In this document: in pieces, positions 33,031-44,934 of the stretch
Numbering within the stretch: the stretch's first letter is position 1
How the letters are laid out: the number at the start of each line of letters is the position of its first letter
Assembly (NCBI RefSeq): GCF_018446385.1
Contig: NC_056002.1
Span: forward strand, 4,265,474-4,329,473
DNA length: 64,000 nt
Direction: 5' to 3'
DNA from: Zingiber officinale
Lineage: Eukaryota > Streptophyta > Magnoliopsida > Zingiberales > Zingiberaceae
Translations under genes and position numbers: made by a program
Notes under the pieces: model-generated
Databases searched by the model: none
Seen by the model: the letters and a program-made list of their open reading frames with translations, nothing else
What the model was told of the DNA's origin: nothing

Positions 33031-33496
33031 TGTAATGCGGTGATAAAGAGGGGCCCACTAAGCGCGAGTCAAAGGACGGAGATAGCAGGCGACATGGAGA
33101 TCAAAGTCAAGGTGGTCAACGGTCGGATGTCAAAGGACTCACCTATGGTGGCCAAGCAGAGGTCGAGTACAATAACCGATTGGTGCGGGCAATGTTCGAT
33201 CCGCAAGAGGCTTGTCCGAACCGACCCCCGTCTAGCTCGGAACAATAGGGCAAGATCGCCAGATGCTCACTGCAGATCAGCAGAATGTTAAGGTCACCGA
33301 AACGCTTGTCTGAGTGGAAGGAGATAAGCTACTATACCCAGTCACTACAAGCAAGAACAATCGAGGTCAACCGAGTGGAGGAGTCCCAGCCGAGCAACTA
33401 CCTCGCTCGGCAGAACAGTGGGATCATTGTTGTATCTCTCAATACCATTCTGAGAGATAGTATGACGGAAGCTTCTACTGTCTTGTCAGGGATATG
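33031..33496 (+). repeat. gypsy-3 3' LTR, first part
   Basis: It starts TGTAATGCGGTGATAAAG and is cut at GATATG (33491-33496) by the copia element. ATATG (33492-33496) is the duplicated target. It continues at 44550. Confidence 0.85.
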
Positions 33497-36185
33497 TGTT
33501 GGTTGCTACTCGAAAAACCTAATAGTTCCACTGTACAAAAATTTTTGTACAAAGGTCTGAACCTTTTCCTAGCTACCATGTGTTCTTTTAAATTAAACTC
33601 GGATCACCTGCGGAACTTAACACATTTGATCCTAAGTTTAATTTATTTGTTCTTTTAAGTTTACACTTGGATCTCCTGCGGAACTTAACACGTTCGATCC
33701 AAATCACCAAGGTTATTAATTCCATTAAATATTAATTTCCAAAATTGGCTTCCAGGACTGCATGGCGAGGCACATAGTCTTCTTGGATATGGGAACAACC
33801 ACCACCGCCTAGACAAAGCCTTTTAAGGAAAGCTAATATTTAATTTCCTTAAATAACTTTAGGTCAACCAAAAGGAACAATCAAATCACAAGGAAGAGAA
33901 AAACAAAAGAACACAACATCGAAAACTAATTCGAAATACTAGAATCGCATGCCTCTTGTATTTGGTATTTTTACAAAGAAATAAAACTAGTATGATGCGG
34001 AAATTAAATACTAGTGTACCTTTTCTTTTGCAAGCAAAAAAACCTCTAGGTCTTCTACCGTATTCCTCTTCTAACCTCGGACGTTATGTGGGCAACGATC
34101 TTCCGAGATGAGAAACCACCAAAGTACCTTCTTCTCCTCCTTGCAAGGTTCGGCCACAACAAAAGCACCTCCAAAGATGAAGAGATTCAACCACCACCAA
34201 TGCTCCAAGGGATGCTAGAAAAGAGACTTCTTTTCTCTCCTTCTTCTCCTTCATAGATCCGGCCACCAAAGCTATCTCCACCAAGAGAAGGTTTCGACCA
34301 CACAAAGGAGAGAAGAGGAAAAGGAGAGGCCGGCCACACCCAAGGAGAAAAGAGAGGAAAAATAGAATAGAGTCGTTCGCAATGAAGACTCATCTACCCC
34401 CTCTTTTATAATCCTTGGTCTTGGCAAATAAGGAAAATTTAATAAAAACTTCCTTAATTCTTTTGCCATTAAAAAGGAAAATTTATTTAATTAAAACAAT
34501 TTTCTTCTCATCAATTATAATGGTCGGCCATATTAGAGCTACAAACAAGGAGAGTTTTAATTAATTAAAACTTCCTAATTTGTCTCCAGAAATTTATAAA
34601 AAATTTCTCCAATAATTTTCTTCCCTTCATGATTGGTAAAAAGGAAATTTTATAAATTAAAATCTTTCTTTTAAACATGTGGATAAAAAAAAAGTTATCT
34701 CTAAAAATTAAAATCTCTTTTAATCTACAAATAAGGAAAGATATCAATTCTTTTATTAATCTCTTGTAGAAACTTATAAAAGAGAATATTTAATTTTTAA
34801 ACTCTCTTTTAAATCATGAACATGGTTAAAAAGAAAAGTTTTCTTAAAATTTAAAATCCACCTTTTAATCAACAAATAAGGAAAGATTTCAAATTTTAAA
34901 CTCTCTTTTAAACATGTAGATGATTTACAAATAAGGAAAGTTTTTACCAAAAATTAAAACCATCCTTTTAATCTACAAATAAGGAAAGATATTAATCTCT
35001 TCTCTTAATCTTTTGTAGAAAGGTATAAAAGGAAATTTTTAAATTTTAAACTCTCTTTTAAAAACATGATATCCACATAAGAAATAATTTTAATAAAAAT
35101 CATTTTTAATATTCTAGTGGCTGACCACCTAAGCTTGGGACCCAAGCTTTGGCCGACCACCAACTTGGCTCATCCACTTGGTCTTGGTCGGCCCTAGCTT
35201 GGGTTCCAAGCTAGCTTGGTCGGCCCCATTGGATGGGTAAGAAGGTGGGTATGTGGTGGGTATAAATCTATATACAAGAGGCTACGATAGGGACCGAGAG
35301 GAGGAATTGGTTTTGGTCTCCCGATGAAATTAAGCATCCCGTGTTCGCCCCGAACACACAACTTAATTTCATCAATAATAATTCATTGCACTAAAGAACT
35401 ATTATTGAACTACCGCACCAATCCCAAATTATATTTTTGGGCTCCTTCTTATTATGAGTGTGTTAGTCTCCCTGTGTTTAAGATAACAAATGTCCACTAA
35501 TTAAGTAAGCTACTAACAACTCACTTAATTAATATCTAGCTCCAAGAGTAGTACCACTCAACTTCATCGTCATGTCGAACTAAGTCCACCTGCAGAGTTT
35601 AACATGACAATTCTTATGAGCTCCTCTTGGGGGCATTCTCAACCTAGATTACTAGGACACAGTTTCCTTCTATAATCAACAACACACACTATAAGTGATA
35701 TCATTTCTCAACTTATCGGGCTTACTGATTTATCAAACTGAATCTCACCCATTGATAAATTAAAGAAATAAATATCAAATATATGTGCTTGTTATTATAT
35801 TAGGATTAAGAGCACACACTTCCATAATAACTGAGGTCTTTGTTCCTTTATAAAGTCAGTATAAAAAGAAACGACTTCTAATGGTCCTACTCAATACACT
35901 CTAAGTGTACTAGTGTAATTATATAGTTAAGATAAACTAATACCTAATTACACTACGACCTTCCAATGGTTTGTTTCTTTCCATCTTGGTCATGAGCTAC
36001 TGTTTATAATTTATAAGGTACTGATAACATGATCCTCTGTGTGTGACACCACACACCATGTTATATACAATATAAATTAATTGAACAACTACATTTATCA
36101 TAAATGTAGACATTTGATCAATGTGATTCTTATTTCTAGATAAATGTTTATACCAAAAGCTAGACTTTTAGTATACATCCTAACA
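33497..36185 (-). repeat. copia-2 LTR (3' LTR in its orientation)
   Basis: It is nearly identical to 41855-44544. It contains a pair of similar blocks near its plus-strand start (GGATCACCTGCGGAACTTAA and GGATCTCCTGCGGAACTTAA about 68 bp apart), and a long AT-rich middle with repeated ACAAATAAGGAAAG words. Minus-strand ORFs at 34084-34469 recur in the other copies because the LTRs are related. Confidence 0.92.
34403..34410 (-). promoter_or_regulatory. TATA box of copia-2 LTR
   Basis: TATAAAAG followed by AGGGGG on the minus strand is found at the same place in the other LTR (42761-42768), and a degraded form lies in the solo LTR near 55070. It sits inside the LTR in the direction of the element, as expected for its promoter. 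Confidence 0.6.
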
Positions 36186-36200
36186 ATCTCCCACTTATAC
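36186..36200 (-). promoter_or_regulatory. copia-2 polypurine tract
   Basis: GTATAAGTGGGAGAT on the minus strand directly precedes the LTR start TGTTAGGATG. GTGGGAG-type tracts before TGTTAGG are usual in plant copia elements. Confidence 0.7.
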
Positions 36201-39166
36201 TAAAAGACTAAGCTGTTATATCTGCTGCCATACATCTGATTCCCAACCCTTCAATATGCCCATCAAAAGCTCTTGCCTTAAGGGCCTTAGTGAAAAGATC
36301 TATAGGTTATCATTTGATGCAATCTAGGCAGCAACAACTTCTCCTCGTTTATACGATTTCTCGTATTGGGTGGTACTTGCGCTCTATTGTGTTTACTTGC
36401 CTTATAGACTCATGGTTTCTTCGAGTTTGCTACTGCACCACTATTATTACAATAAATTGTAATAATCTTTGGACAAACCAGAAAACATATCTAAGTTTAT
36501 CTTGAGGTTATTAAGTCATTCAGCTTTTATGACTACCTCAGAGGCTTGCCATATACTCAGCTTCTATAGTGGAGTCCAGAAAAATACCTATGCTTATCAC
36601 TCTTCCATAGTTATGACTTTACCTCCTAAAGTAAACACAAAACCCCAAGGTTGACTTACTATTATCCCTATCCGATTGGAAGTCAAAATCTGTGCAACCC
36701 ACAGTGACCAAATTAACTGCCTTGTAAGCTAGCATATAATCTTTAGTGCCTCTAAAGTACTTCAATATATGCTTTACTGCAGTCCAATGTCCTTGTCTAG
36801 GGTTACTTTGATATCTGCTAACTATGCCCTTGGCAAAACAGATTTCTGATCTCGTACACAGCATTGCATACATTAGGCTTCCCACAACCAAAGCATAAGG
36901 AACTGCCTTCATGTCCTTTATCTCCTTTGATGTCTTCAGAGACATCTCTTTAGATAAAGATACTCCATGCCTAAAAGGTAAGAAACCTTTCTTAGAGTTC
37001 TGCATGCTAAACGAGAAAGGATTGTATGAAGCTCGGGATAAGCACAACATTCTTTTCTTGCGATCCCTTATGTCTTTGATCCCAAGAATGTGTGCACATT
37101 TTCCTAAGTTCTTCATATCGAATTGTTTGGACAACCATACCCTTACTTCCGACAACACTTTGATATTGTTTCCAACTACCAAAAATGTCATCTGCGTATA
37201 GTACAAGAAATACCACCACGTTTCCATCACACTTTACAAAACTCATTCGGTTATAAAATAAACCCATAATTCTGGATTACTTTATTAAACCGAATATACC
37301 AAGATCTTGAAGTTTTACTTCAGTCCATAGACTGATTAAGTTTTCACACAAGATGCTCTTTGCTCTTTGCAATGAACCTTTCTGGTTTCTTTATATGGAT
37401 GTTTTCTTCAAGACTTCCGTTAAGGAAAACTGTCTTGACATCCACTTGCCAAATCTCATAATCCATATGAGCAACAATAGATAAAGGAATCCAGATAGAC
37501 TTTAAGCATGGCTACCGGTAAAAGGTTTCCCTTTTCAACAAGCCTTGCTTTGAAAGTATACACCTTCCTGTCTGTCCTTCCTTTTCTATGGCTTTTACAC
37601 CATTTGATGATTTTTCAAGCTTCCAGACTTTATTAGAATACATATATTCTAATTCTTTATTGCTTTTTGCCAAGATGTTGCATCTTTATCTTAGAGTGTT
37701 TTGTCATATGTCTGGGGATCAGGTTCATGTTTACTTTAGATCAAGTCCGAAAACTCTCTCAAAAACATGAATCTCTCAGGTTGCCTCACAACCCTCCCAT
37801 TACAACGAGGCATTGTCTGTTGTTGTAATACATGTTGCAGTTTCCTTGTGGTATCTCATCTTGTATAATTGGTATTAGATTAGACATGTCCTTTATTATT
37901 TCCTTAAGAACAAATTTACTTATGGGCACGTGGTTTATTACATAGTCCTTTTTCTAAAAATCGGTCATTGATGTTAACAATGACCTTCAGATTTTTAAGA
38001 CTATAAACCTACTTTCATTTCTCTAGGATAACCCACAAACAAGTGAATTCCTGTCCAACTTATCATTATCTCTCTTCAGCATATGTGCTGGACTATCCGA
38101 ATCTGAATATACTTCAAAATAGGCTTACGCCTATTCAGCAATTCTATATGAGTAGAGAGTTCTGACTTTGGAAGGTACTATGTTCACTTCCGTTTCCAGA
38201 GCATATCCTTAAAATGAATTTGGTAATTTTCTAAATAACTCATCATCAATCTACTTATTTCCATAAGAGTCCTATACCTTCCTTTTTCTACACCATTCTG
38301 TTGGGGTGTACCAGGTGTAGTTAGTTGAGATTGAATCTCTACTTCTGATAAGTGACTCCTAAATTCTCCTAAGAGGTACTTGCCACTACGATCTCACCGT
38401 AGTGTTTTGATACTTTTACTTTAACGTTTCTCCACATCAGCCTTGTACTCTTTGAACTAATCAAAGCACTTAGACTTGCGGCACATCAAGTAAATGTATC
38501 CGTATCTCAAATATTTGAAACAACCTCTTGCCTGGAAAGTCAAAGGTCTTCACAAATCAGAATGAACCTATTCTTATATACCTTTGGCTCCAAGCCCCTT
38601 AGACTTAAAAGCTTCTTGGTTATTTTTCCTTCCAAATAAGACTCGCAGGTTGAAAAATTTTCCTCTACTAATGAACCCAAAAGTTCATCAGCTACCAATG
38701 AATCCTACTCAATTTAATATAACCTAGCCTTAGATGCCAAAGATATAATTAGTTCATTTCCGAAGGTTGCTTTCTCTTAAAGTTAGAAGATGTGTTACTA
38801 ATTTCCATTTGTTGCATCGTGAGAGTTATTGGATTTATAAATTGTCAACCAACGTACCAGAACAGATAACTTCCCTCTTTTTCTTAACAACTTTAAAAGA
38901 GGCAGAATATCAAGTTCTTTGAATAGTTTAGAAACTGAAAATTAGTTCTTTCTAAACTTGGTACGTAAAGACAATTACTTAAAATCCATATTTTATTCTT
39001 ATCAAAGGATAAACATCTCCCATTGCAACAACTGTCACAATTACAGCAGTGCCCATGTGGACGGTGTTTTTATTTTCATTTAGCTGTCGGGTTTCCTGGA
39101 ACCCTGCAATGAATTGCGGACATGATTAATGACATCTGTATCTACACTCCAGGTTCTAGTAGATAA
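36201..39166 (-). pseudogene. copia-2 pol remnant: integrase, RT, RNase H
   Basis: On the minus strand, TPGTPQQNG-type integrase text lies near 38300. RT has YADDI at about 37186-37198. In a shifted frame RT continues with LSKQFDMKNLG, HILGI, MCLSRASY, VPYALVVGSLMYAMLCTR and HWTAVKHILKYFRGTKDYML. RNase H follows (GCTDFDFQSDRDNSKSTLGF near 36670). Frameshifts and stops are frequent throughout, so it is inactive. In life these proteins copy and integrate the element. Confidence 0.85.
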
Positions 39167-40217
39167 TGTTGGTGCGGGTAGCACTAACGGTCTAACCCAG
39201 GTTTTGATGAATGACAAATAGGTTAAGTTAGTTGTGTTGTTGTCTGACACTTTGATCAAGTGTGCAGGAAAAGTCCAGCTAGGTCGACGGGCTGACCGGA
39301 TAGCTGGCGAGAAGTCCAAGCGGGTCGACGGGCTGACCGGACGCTTGGCGAGAAGTCCAGCTAGGTCGACGGGCTGACCGGATAGCTGGTGAGAAGTCCA
39401 GCGGGTCGAATGGCTGACCGGAAGTCCAGACGGGTCGACGGGCTGACCGGACGTCTAGCAGGTCAGTGAGGTAAGTCACTGGAGGGGAGTGACTGTGAGG
39501 ACGCGTTCCCGGGAAGGGGACATTAGGCGTCGATCCGGCTTAGATCCATTTCGGATGTCTAAGTCGAGATCGTGACTAGATTCCGATCTCGGAAAGACGG
39601 AATCTAAGTCATACTATCTTTATCTATCTATTGAACTTTAAGTGTGCTAACCATTTGTTTTACAGGATATATATTTGCCTCGGACTAACCTTGTTTTGCA
39701 GGAAAAAGGAGTCTTTTCTGGAACAAGGTGGTCGCCCGAGAGGATCGGCGCCCGGGCAATTTTATCCGACACCTCGCCGCCACGTGGAGCATCTTGATTT
39801 GGCGATTCGTCACTCAGGCGCCGGGGATCCAGGCGCGCGGCATATAAAAGCCCAGAGCTTCAGAATCAACTTTGACTGAGAACTCTTCTGCTGATCTTGC
39901 TGCTCGACGTTCAAGTGCGACGCCAACAACGCTCCGACAAAAGTGCTCTTCCGGTTTTTGTTTAATTTTCTTTTTGTCGGTATTGCTTTATTATTACTAG
40001 CATCTCCTTTACTTTTTCTGTAATCATATTTCGACTTGCTAGTGATTGCCCAACGAAAGTGGTCAAGGACCACGGGCCTTCGAGTAGGAGTCATCACAGG
40101 CTCCGAACGAAGTAAAATCAATTGTGTTCATTTACTTTTCCGCTGCGTACTTTTACACTCGAATTTTCGAATCGATATTCACCCCCCTCCCCCTCTATCG
40201 AATCTAACGATCCTACA
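39167..40217 (+). mobile_element. solo LTR inside copia-2
   Basis: 1051 bp, starting TGTTGGTGCGGG and ending GATCCTACA, with GATAA duplicated at 39162-39166 and 40218-40222. No internal region is left, so recombination between two LTRs removed it. The strand is not certain. It holds the five-unit repeat at about 39272-39470 and a C-rich TTCACCCCCCTCCCCC-like run near 40180. Confidence 0.88.
39272..39470. repeat. ~41-bp tandem repeat, five units
   Basis: Units read AGTCCAGCTAGGTCGACGGG then CTGACCGGATAGCTGGCGAG. AGCTAGG pairs with variants CAAGCGGG, CAGCGGG and CAGACGGG, and the matching second half changes with it (ATAGCTGG, ACGCTTGG, ACGTCTAG). Unit length varies between 27 and 41 bp. Confidence 0.85.
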
Positions 40218-40431
40218 GATAACACCACTAAACAAGTTTCAACTAATGAATTAAATACACCTATATTGTTATTAGTTCTAAGAAGACAGTTTATCTTAAT
40301 GTCCAAGTCCTATTTCCAATCATTATAATTGGGACTACTAAGTCTTTTCTATAGTATAACAACTAGGGAATTGACAAACATTTTAAATCCTAAGAATCAC
40401 AAAAATATTTGATCAAGATCAATTCCTTAAA

Positions 40432-40830
40432 ATCCCCATGAATTTTGTATGTCACGATAATGTGGACGTATACAAAATCAAAGAGGAGATTTTATTCATT
40501 AATTTTATTATCTCATCAACTTTACTTTATGAGGAATAAAATTAATAGTTGATCTGTGTTTGATCAAATATTTGATCAAAACTTTTGAATTTAAAATAAC
40601 ATTGATTTCTCAAACAATATTATTTAAATTCACCAACACCTCAAACACCGTGAATTTTGCATGCCACGATAGTGTGGACGTATACAAAATTAAACATTTG
40701 TAAGAGGAGGGGTTTACCCATTAATTATCTTGTCAATAAATCTTTATGACAAAATAAAATTACCTCAAACACTGTGAATTTTGTATGCCACGATAGTGTG
40801 GACGTATACAAAATCAAACATTTGTAAGAG
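40432..40830. repeat. three hairpin-forming ~37-bp repeats
   Basis: GAATTTTGTATGCCACGATA followed by GTGTGGACGTATACAAAAT occurs near 40442, 40662 and 40775, with few changes. In each, ATTTTGTAT or a close variant at the start is the reverse complement of ATACAAAAT at the end, giving a 9-bp stem. Each is followed by AAACATTTGTAAGAGGAG or a shortened form. Confidence 0.75.
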
Positions 40831-41840
40831 GAGTTTTTAATTTTATTATCTTGTCAACCTATTTATTTGACAAATTAATAGCTGGTTTTCTTCGGTCACA
40901 CAAATAATAGCAGTGACTCCGATGGGGAGGATACTATTAGACGTGCCTAAGTGTATACCATTACTTGACACTAAGTCCATTAATAAAATTGTGCCCCTTC
41001 CGATGGGGAAGATCACACGCTCTTAATTAACTTCCTATAGTCATCCAAAATGGAAGTTTAATCTAGTGATTCGCAAACAAGCTCATCCGATATGGAGGAA
41101 GGCACTCAGAGCCAACGCGCAAGCTTGTTGCATCACTTATAAACCAGTAATGGAGACCGTGGAATTTATTAAAAAATAAATCCCTCTCCCACTTAGTTAT
41201 TTAAAGTGAGGAATTTTGACTATGCTAGCCTACTTAACATGCATACTAACAAGCACACACAGCACAGCATAAAAAGCAATAAATAGACAAATTAATTTTC
41301 GACTATTATGGTTTTTATCTATTGTTGTCCTCTGTGTGTCACCAACCCTAGCTGCTGCCATCTTTGGCCACCGCCACCGGGTCTAGTTGTCGCATCCATC
41401 TTGCTCCTTGTTCCGCTGCGCCTCTGGTCCTCAAAAGGTTCTACGCCTTGCAAGATTCGATCCGCGACATAAATAGAATTTTACATTTTTCGATCCTATA
41501 TTCCTCGAAGGAATGTACTTGTAAACTAGATCGAACATAAAATAAAATTTACATCCATCGATCCTATATTCCATAAAAGGAATGTAAATGTAACTAGATC
41601 AAAAAATAAAATCCTAATAAAACTAAATACAGCTCCTGCTGTATTTTATAATACAATCATGCACACACAATAAAATGCTCTTGAGATGTCCAAGGGTCTA
41701 ATCACACACACAATATCTATAAGCCATAATAGTTGGATCCTGCATCCACAAAGTTAGCACATCCTACTATTATCCTGCCTAAATTATGTATGACATGTGC
41801 ATAATTAAACTAATACCAAATACATAGAGGCAAAACCCTA

Positions 41841-41852
41841 GCTCTAATACCA
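41841..41852 (-). promoter_or_regulatory. copia-2 primer-binding site
   Basis: The minus strand reads TGGTATTAGAGC, two bases inside the LTR. One base differs from the usual initiator tRNA-Met site TGGTATCAGAGC, which the TRIM at 32373-32387 retains. Confidence 0.75.
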
Positions 41853-41854
41853 AT

Positions 41855-44544
41855 TGTTGGTTGCTACTCGGAAAACCTTATGGTTCCACTGTACAAAAAT
41901 TTTTGTACAAAGGTATGAACCTTTTCCTAGCTACCATGTGTTCTTTTAAATTAAACTCGGATCACCTGCGGAACTTAACACGTTTGATCCTAAGTTTAAT
42001 TTATTTGTTCTTTTAAGTTTAGACTTGGATCTCCTGCGGAACTTAACACGTTCGATCCAAATCACCTAGGTTATTAATTCCATTAAATATTAATTTCCAA
42101 AATTGGCTTCCAGGACTGCATGGCGAGGCACATGGCCTTCTTGGATATGGGAATAACCACCACCGCCTAGACAAAGCCTTTTAAGGAAAGCTAATATTTA
42201 ATTTCCTTAAATAACTTTAGGTCAACCAAAAGGAACAATCAAATCACAAGGAAAAGAAAAACAAAAGAACACAACATCAAAAACTAATTCGAAATACTAG
42301 AATCGCATGCCTCTTGTATTTGGTATTTTTACAAAGAAATAAAACTAGTATAATGCGGAAATTAAATACTAGTGTACCTTTTTTTTTGCAAGCAAAAAAA
42401 CCTCTAGGTCTTCTACCGTATTCCTCTTCTAACCTCGGACGTTGTGTGGGCAACGATCTTCCGAGATGAGAAACCACCAAAGTACCTTCTTCTCCTCCTT
42501 GCAAGGTTCGGCCACAACAAAAACACCTCCAAGGATGAAGAGATTCAACCACCACCAATGCTCCAAGGGATGCTAGAAAAGAGACTTCTTTTCTCTCCTT
42601 CTTCTCCTTCTTAGATCCGGCCACCAAATTTATCTCCACCAAGAGAAGGTTTCGGCCACACAAAGGAGAGAAGAGGAAAAGGAGAGGCCGGCCACACCCA
42701 AGGAGAAAAGAGAGGAAAAATAGAATAGAGTCGTTCGCAATGAAGCCTCCTCTATCCCCTCTTTTATAATCCTTGGTCTTGACAAATAAGGAAATTTTAA
42801 TAAAAACTTCCTTAATTCTTTTGCCATTGAAAAGAAAAATTTATTTAATTAAAAACAATTTTCTTCTCATCAATTATAATGGTCGGCCATATTAGAGCTA
42901 CAAACAAGGAGAGTTTTAATTAATTAAAACTTCATAATTTGTCTCCAGAAATTTATAAAAAATTTCTCCAATAATTTTTATCCCTTCATGATTGGTAAAA
43001 AGGAAATTTTATAAATTAAAATCTTTCTTTTAAACATGTGGATAAAAAGAAAGTTATCTCTAAAAATTAAAATCTCTTTTAATCTACAAATAAGGAAAGA
43101 TATCAATTCTTTTCTTAATCTCTTGTAGAAACTTATAAAAGAGAATATTTAATTTTTAAACTCTCTTTTAAATCATGAACATGGTTAAAAAGAAAAGTTT
43201 TCTTAAAATTTAAAATCCATCTTTTAATCAACAAATAAGGAAAGATTTCAAATTTTAAACTCTCTTTTAAACATGTAGATGATTTACAAATAAGGAAAGT
43301 TTTTACCAAAAATTAAAACCATCCTTTTAATCTACAAATAAGGAAAGATATTAATCTCTTCTCTTAATCTTTTGTAGAAAGGTATAAAAGGAAATTTTTA
43401 AATTTTAAACTCTCTTTTAAAAACATGATATCCACATAAGAAATAATTTTAATAAAAATCCTTTTTAATATTCTAGTGGTCGACCACCTAAGCTTGGGAC
43501 CCAAGCTTTGGCCGGCCACCAACTTGGCTCATCCACTTGGTCTTGGCCGGCCCTAGCTTGGGTTCCAAGCTAGCTTGGTCGGCCCCATTGGATGGGTAAG
43601 AAGGTGGGTATGTGGTGGGTATAAATCTATATACAAGAGGCTACGATAGGGACCGAGAGGAGGAATTGGTTTTGGTCTCCCGATGAAATTAAGCATCCCG
43701 TATTCGCCCCGAACACACAACTTAATTTCATCAATAATAATTCATTGCACTAAAGAACTATTATTGAACTACCGCACCAATCCCAAATTACATTTTTGGG
43801 CTCCTTCTTATTATGAGTGTGTTAGTCTCCCTGTGTTTAAGATAACAAATGTCCACTAATTAAGTAAGCTACTAACAACTCACTTAATTAATATATAGCT
43901 CCAAGAGTAGTACCACTCAACTTCATCGTCATGTCGAACTAAGTCCACCTGCAGAGTTTAACATGACAATCCTTATGAGCTCCTCTTGGGGGCATTCTCA
44001 ACCTAAATTACTAGGACATAGTTTCCTTCTATAATCAACAACACACACTATAAGTGATATCATTTCCCAACTTATCGGGCTTATTGATTTATCAAAATAA
44101 ATCTCACCCATTGATAAATTAAAGAAATAAATATCAAATATATGTGCTTGTTATTATATTAGGATTAAGAGCACACACTTCCATAATAACTGAGGTTTTT
44201 GTTCCTTTATAAAGTCAGTATAAAAAGAAACGACCTCTAATGGTTCTACTCAATACACTCTAAGTGTACTAGTGTAATTATATAGTTAAGATAAACTAAT
44301 ACCTAATTACACTACGACCTTCCAATGGTTTGTTCCTTTCCATTTTGGTCATGAGCTATTGTTTATAATTTATAAAGTACTGATAACATGATCCTCTGTG
44401 TGTGACACCACACACCATGTTATATACAATATAAATCAATTGAACAACTACATTTATCATAAATGTAGACATTTGATCAATGTTATTCTTATTTCTAGAT
44501 AAATGTTTATATCAAAAGTTAGACTTTTAGTATACATCCTAACA
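41855..44544 (-). repeat. copia-2 LTR (5' LTR in its orientation)
   Basis: It is the 2690-bp partner of 33497-36185 and carries TATAAAAG on the minus strand at 42761-42768. It is followed by ATATG (44545-44549), then by the remainder of the gypsy-3 LTR. Confidence 0.92.
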
Positions 44545-44549
44545 ATATG

Positions 44550-44934
44550 CATGTCCTGTTAAGGTATGGTGTCAGAGACACTTTCTCGACATTTCCTTTC
44601 ATGGGATGAATTGGAAAACATGCCTACGACCAATTGGAGAATGTGCTCACGTCTCAAGATAAGTGCGTACGTCGCACACCGGGGCACTATATAAAGAGGG
44701 TCCATACACCGACAGAAGTATGCGTTATTTACTATTCATGCATGTGTCTATTGTTGCTCAATCTTTTTCTTTTTTCCGATGACTGACTTGAGCGTCAGAA
44801 GGTCAACGCCGGAGATTCCTTCCCTGGCTCGGTACTGACGTTTCTTGTGTTGTAAAGTGGAGCGGAGTCAACATCCAGTCAACGCGACAGTCACATCCCC
44901 AACTTGCTATTTCCATGATTTTCGGACAGGATCA
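44550..44934 (+). repeat. gypsy-3 3' LTR, second part
   Basis: It continues the LTR cut at 33496. TATATAAA lies at 44688-44695, the GACTTGAGCGTCAGAAGGTC block near 44784, and the end TTCGGACAGGATCA at 44921-44934. Confidence 0.85.

Larger units (their letters stand above)
40218..41854 (-). other. copia-2 leader and gag-side region, decayed
   Basis: AT-rich, without a readable gag frame. It contains three hairpin-type repeats (40432-40830) and GATGGGGAGGAT or GATGGGGAAGAT words near 40920 and 40998. The primer site is at its right end. Confidence 0.55.
33497..44544 (-). mobile_element. copia-2: Ty1/copia element with 2.7-kb LTRs
   Basis: LTRs at 33497-36185 (2689 bp) and 41855-44544 (2690 bp) begin TGTTGG and end CCTAACA on the plus strand. 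ATATG is duplicated at 33492-33496 and 44545-44549. The initiator-Met-type primer site next to 41855 and the polypurine tract next to 36185 place it on the minus strand. The interior keeps decayed RT, RNase H and integrase, and is split by a solo LTR at 39167-40217. Related copies are the solo LTR at 54209-56706 and a fragment at 56860-57189. The LTRs differ at perhaps 1-2% by eye. Confidence 0.93.
30432..44934 (+). mobile_element. gypsy-3: deleted, non-autonomous gypsy carrying TRIM and copia insertions
   Basis: A 5' LTR (30432-31054) is followed by a decayed primer site, a gag beginning, and then a direct jump to the antisense-promoter side of the 3' region. A polypurine tract and a 3' LTR (33031-33496 continued at 44550-44934) follow. 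Protease, RT and integrase are absent. Without its insertions the element is about 2.8 kb. Its 5' LTR lacks about 230 bp of the middle found in the 3' LTR. I could not fix a target duplication (ATCTT beside both ends is only a candidate). Confidence 0.8.
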
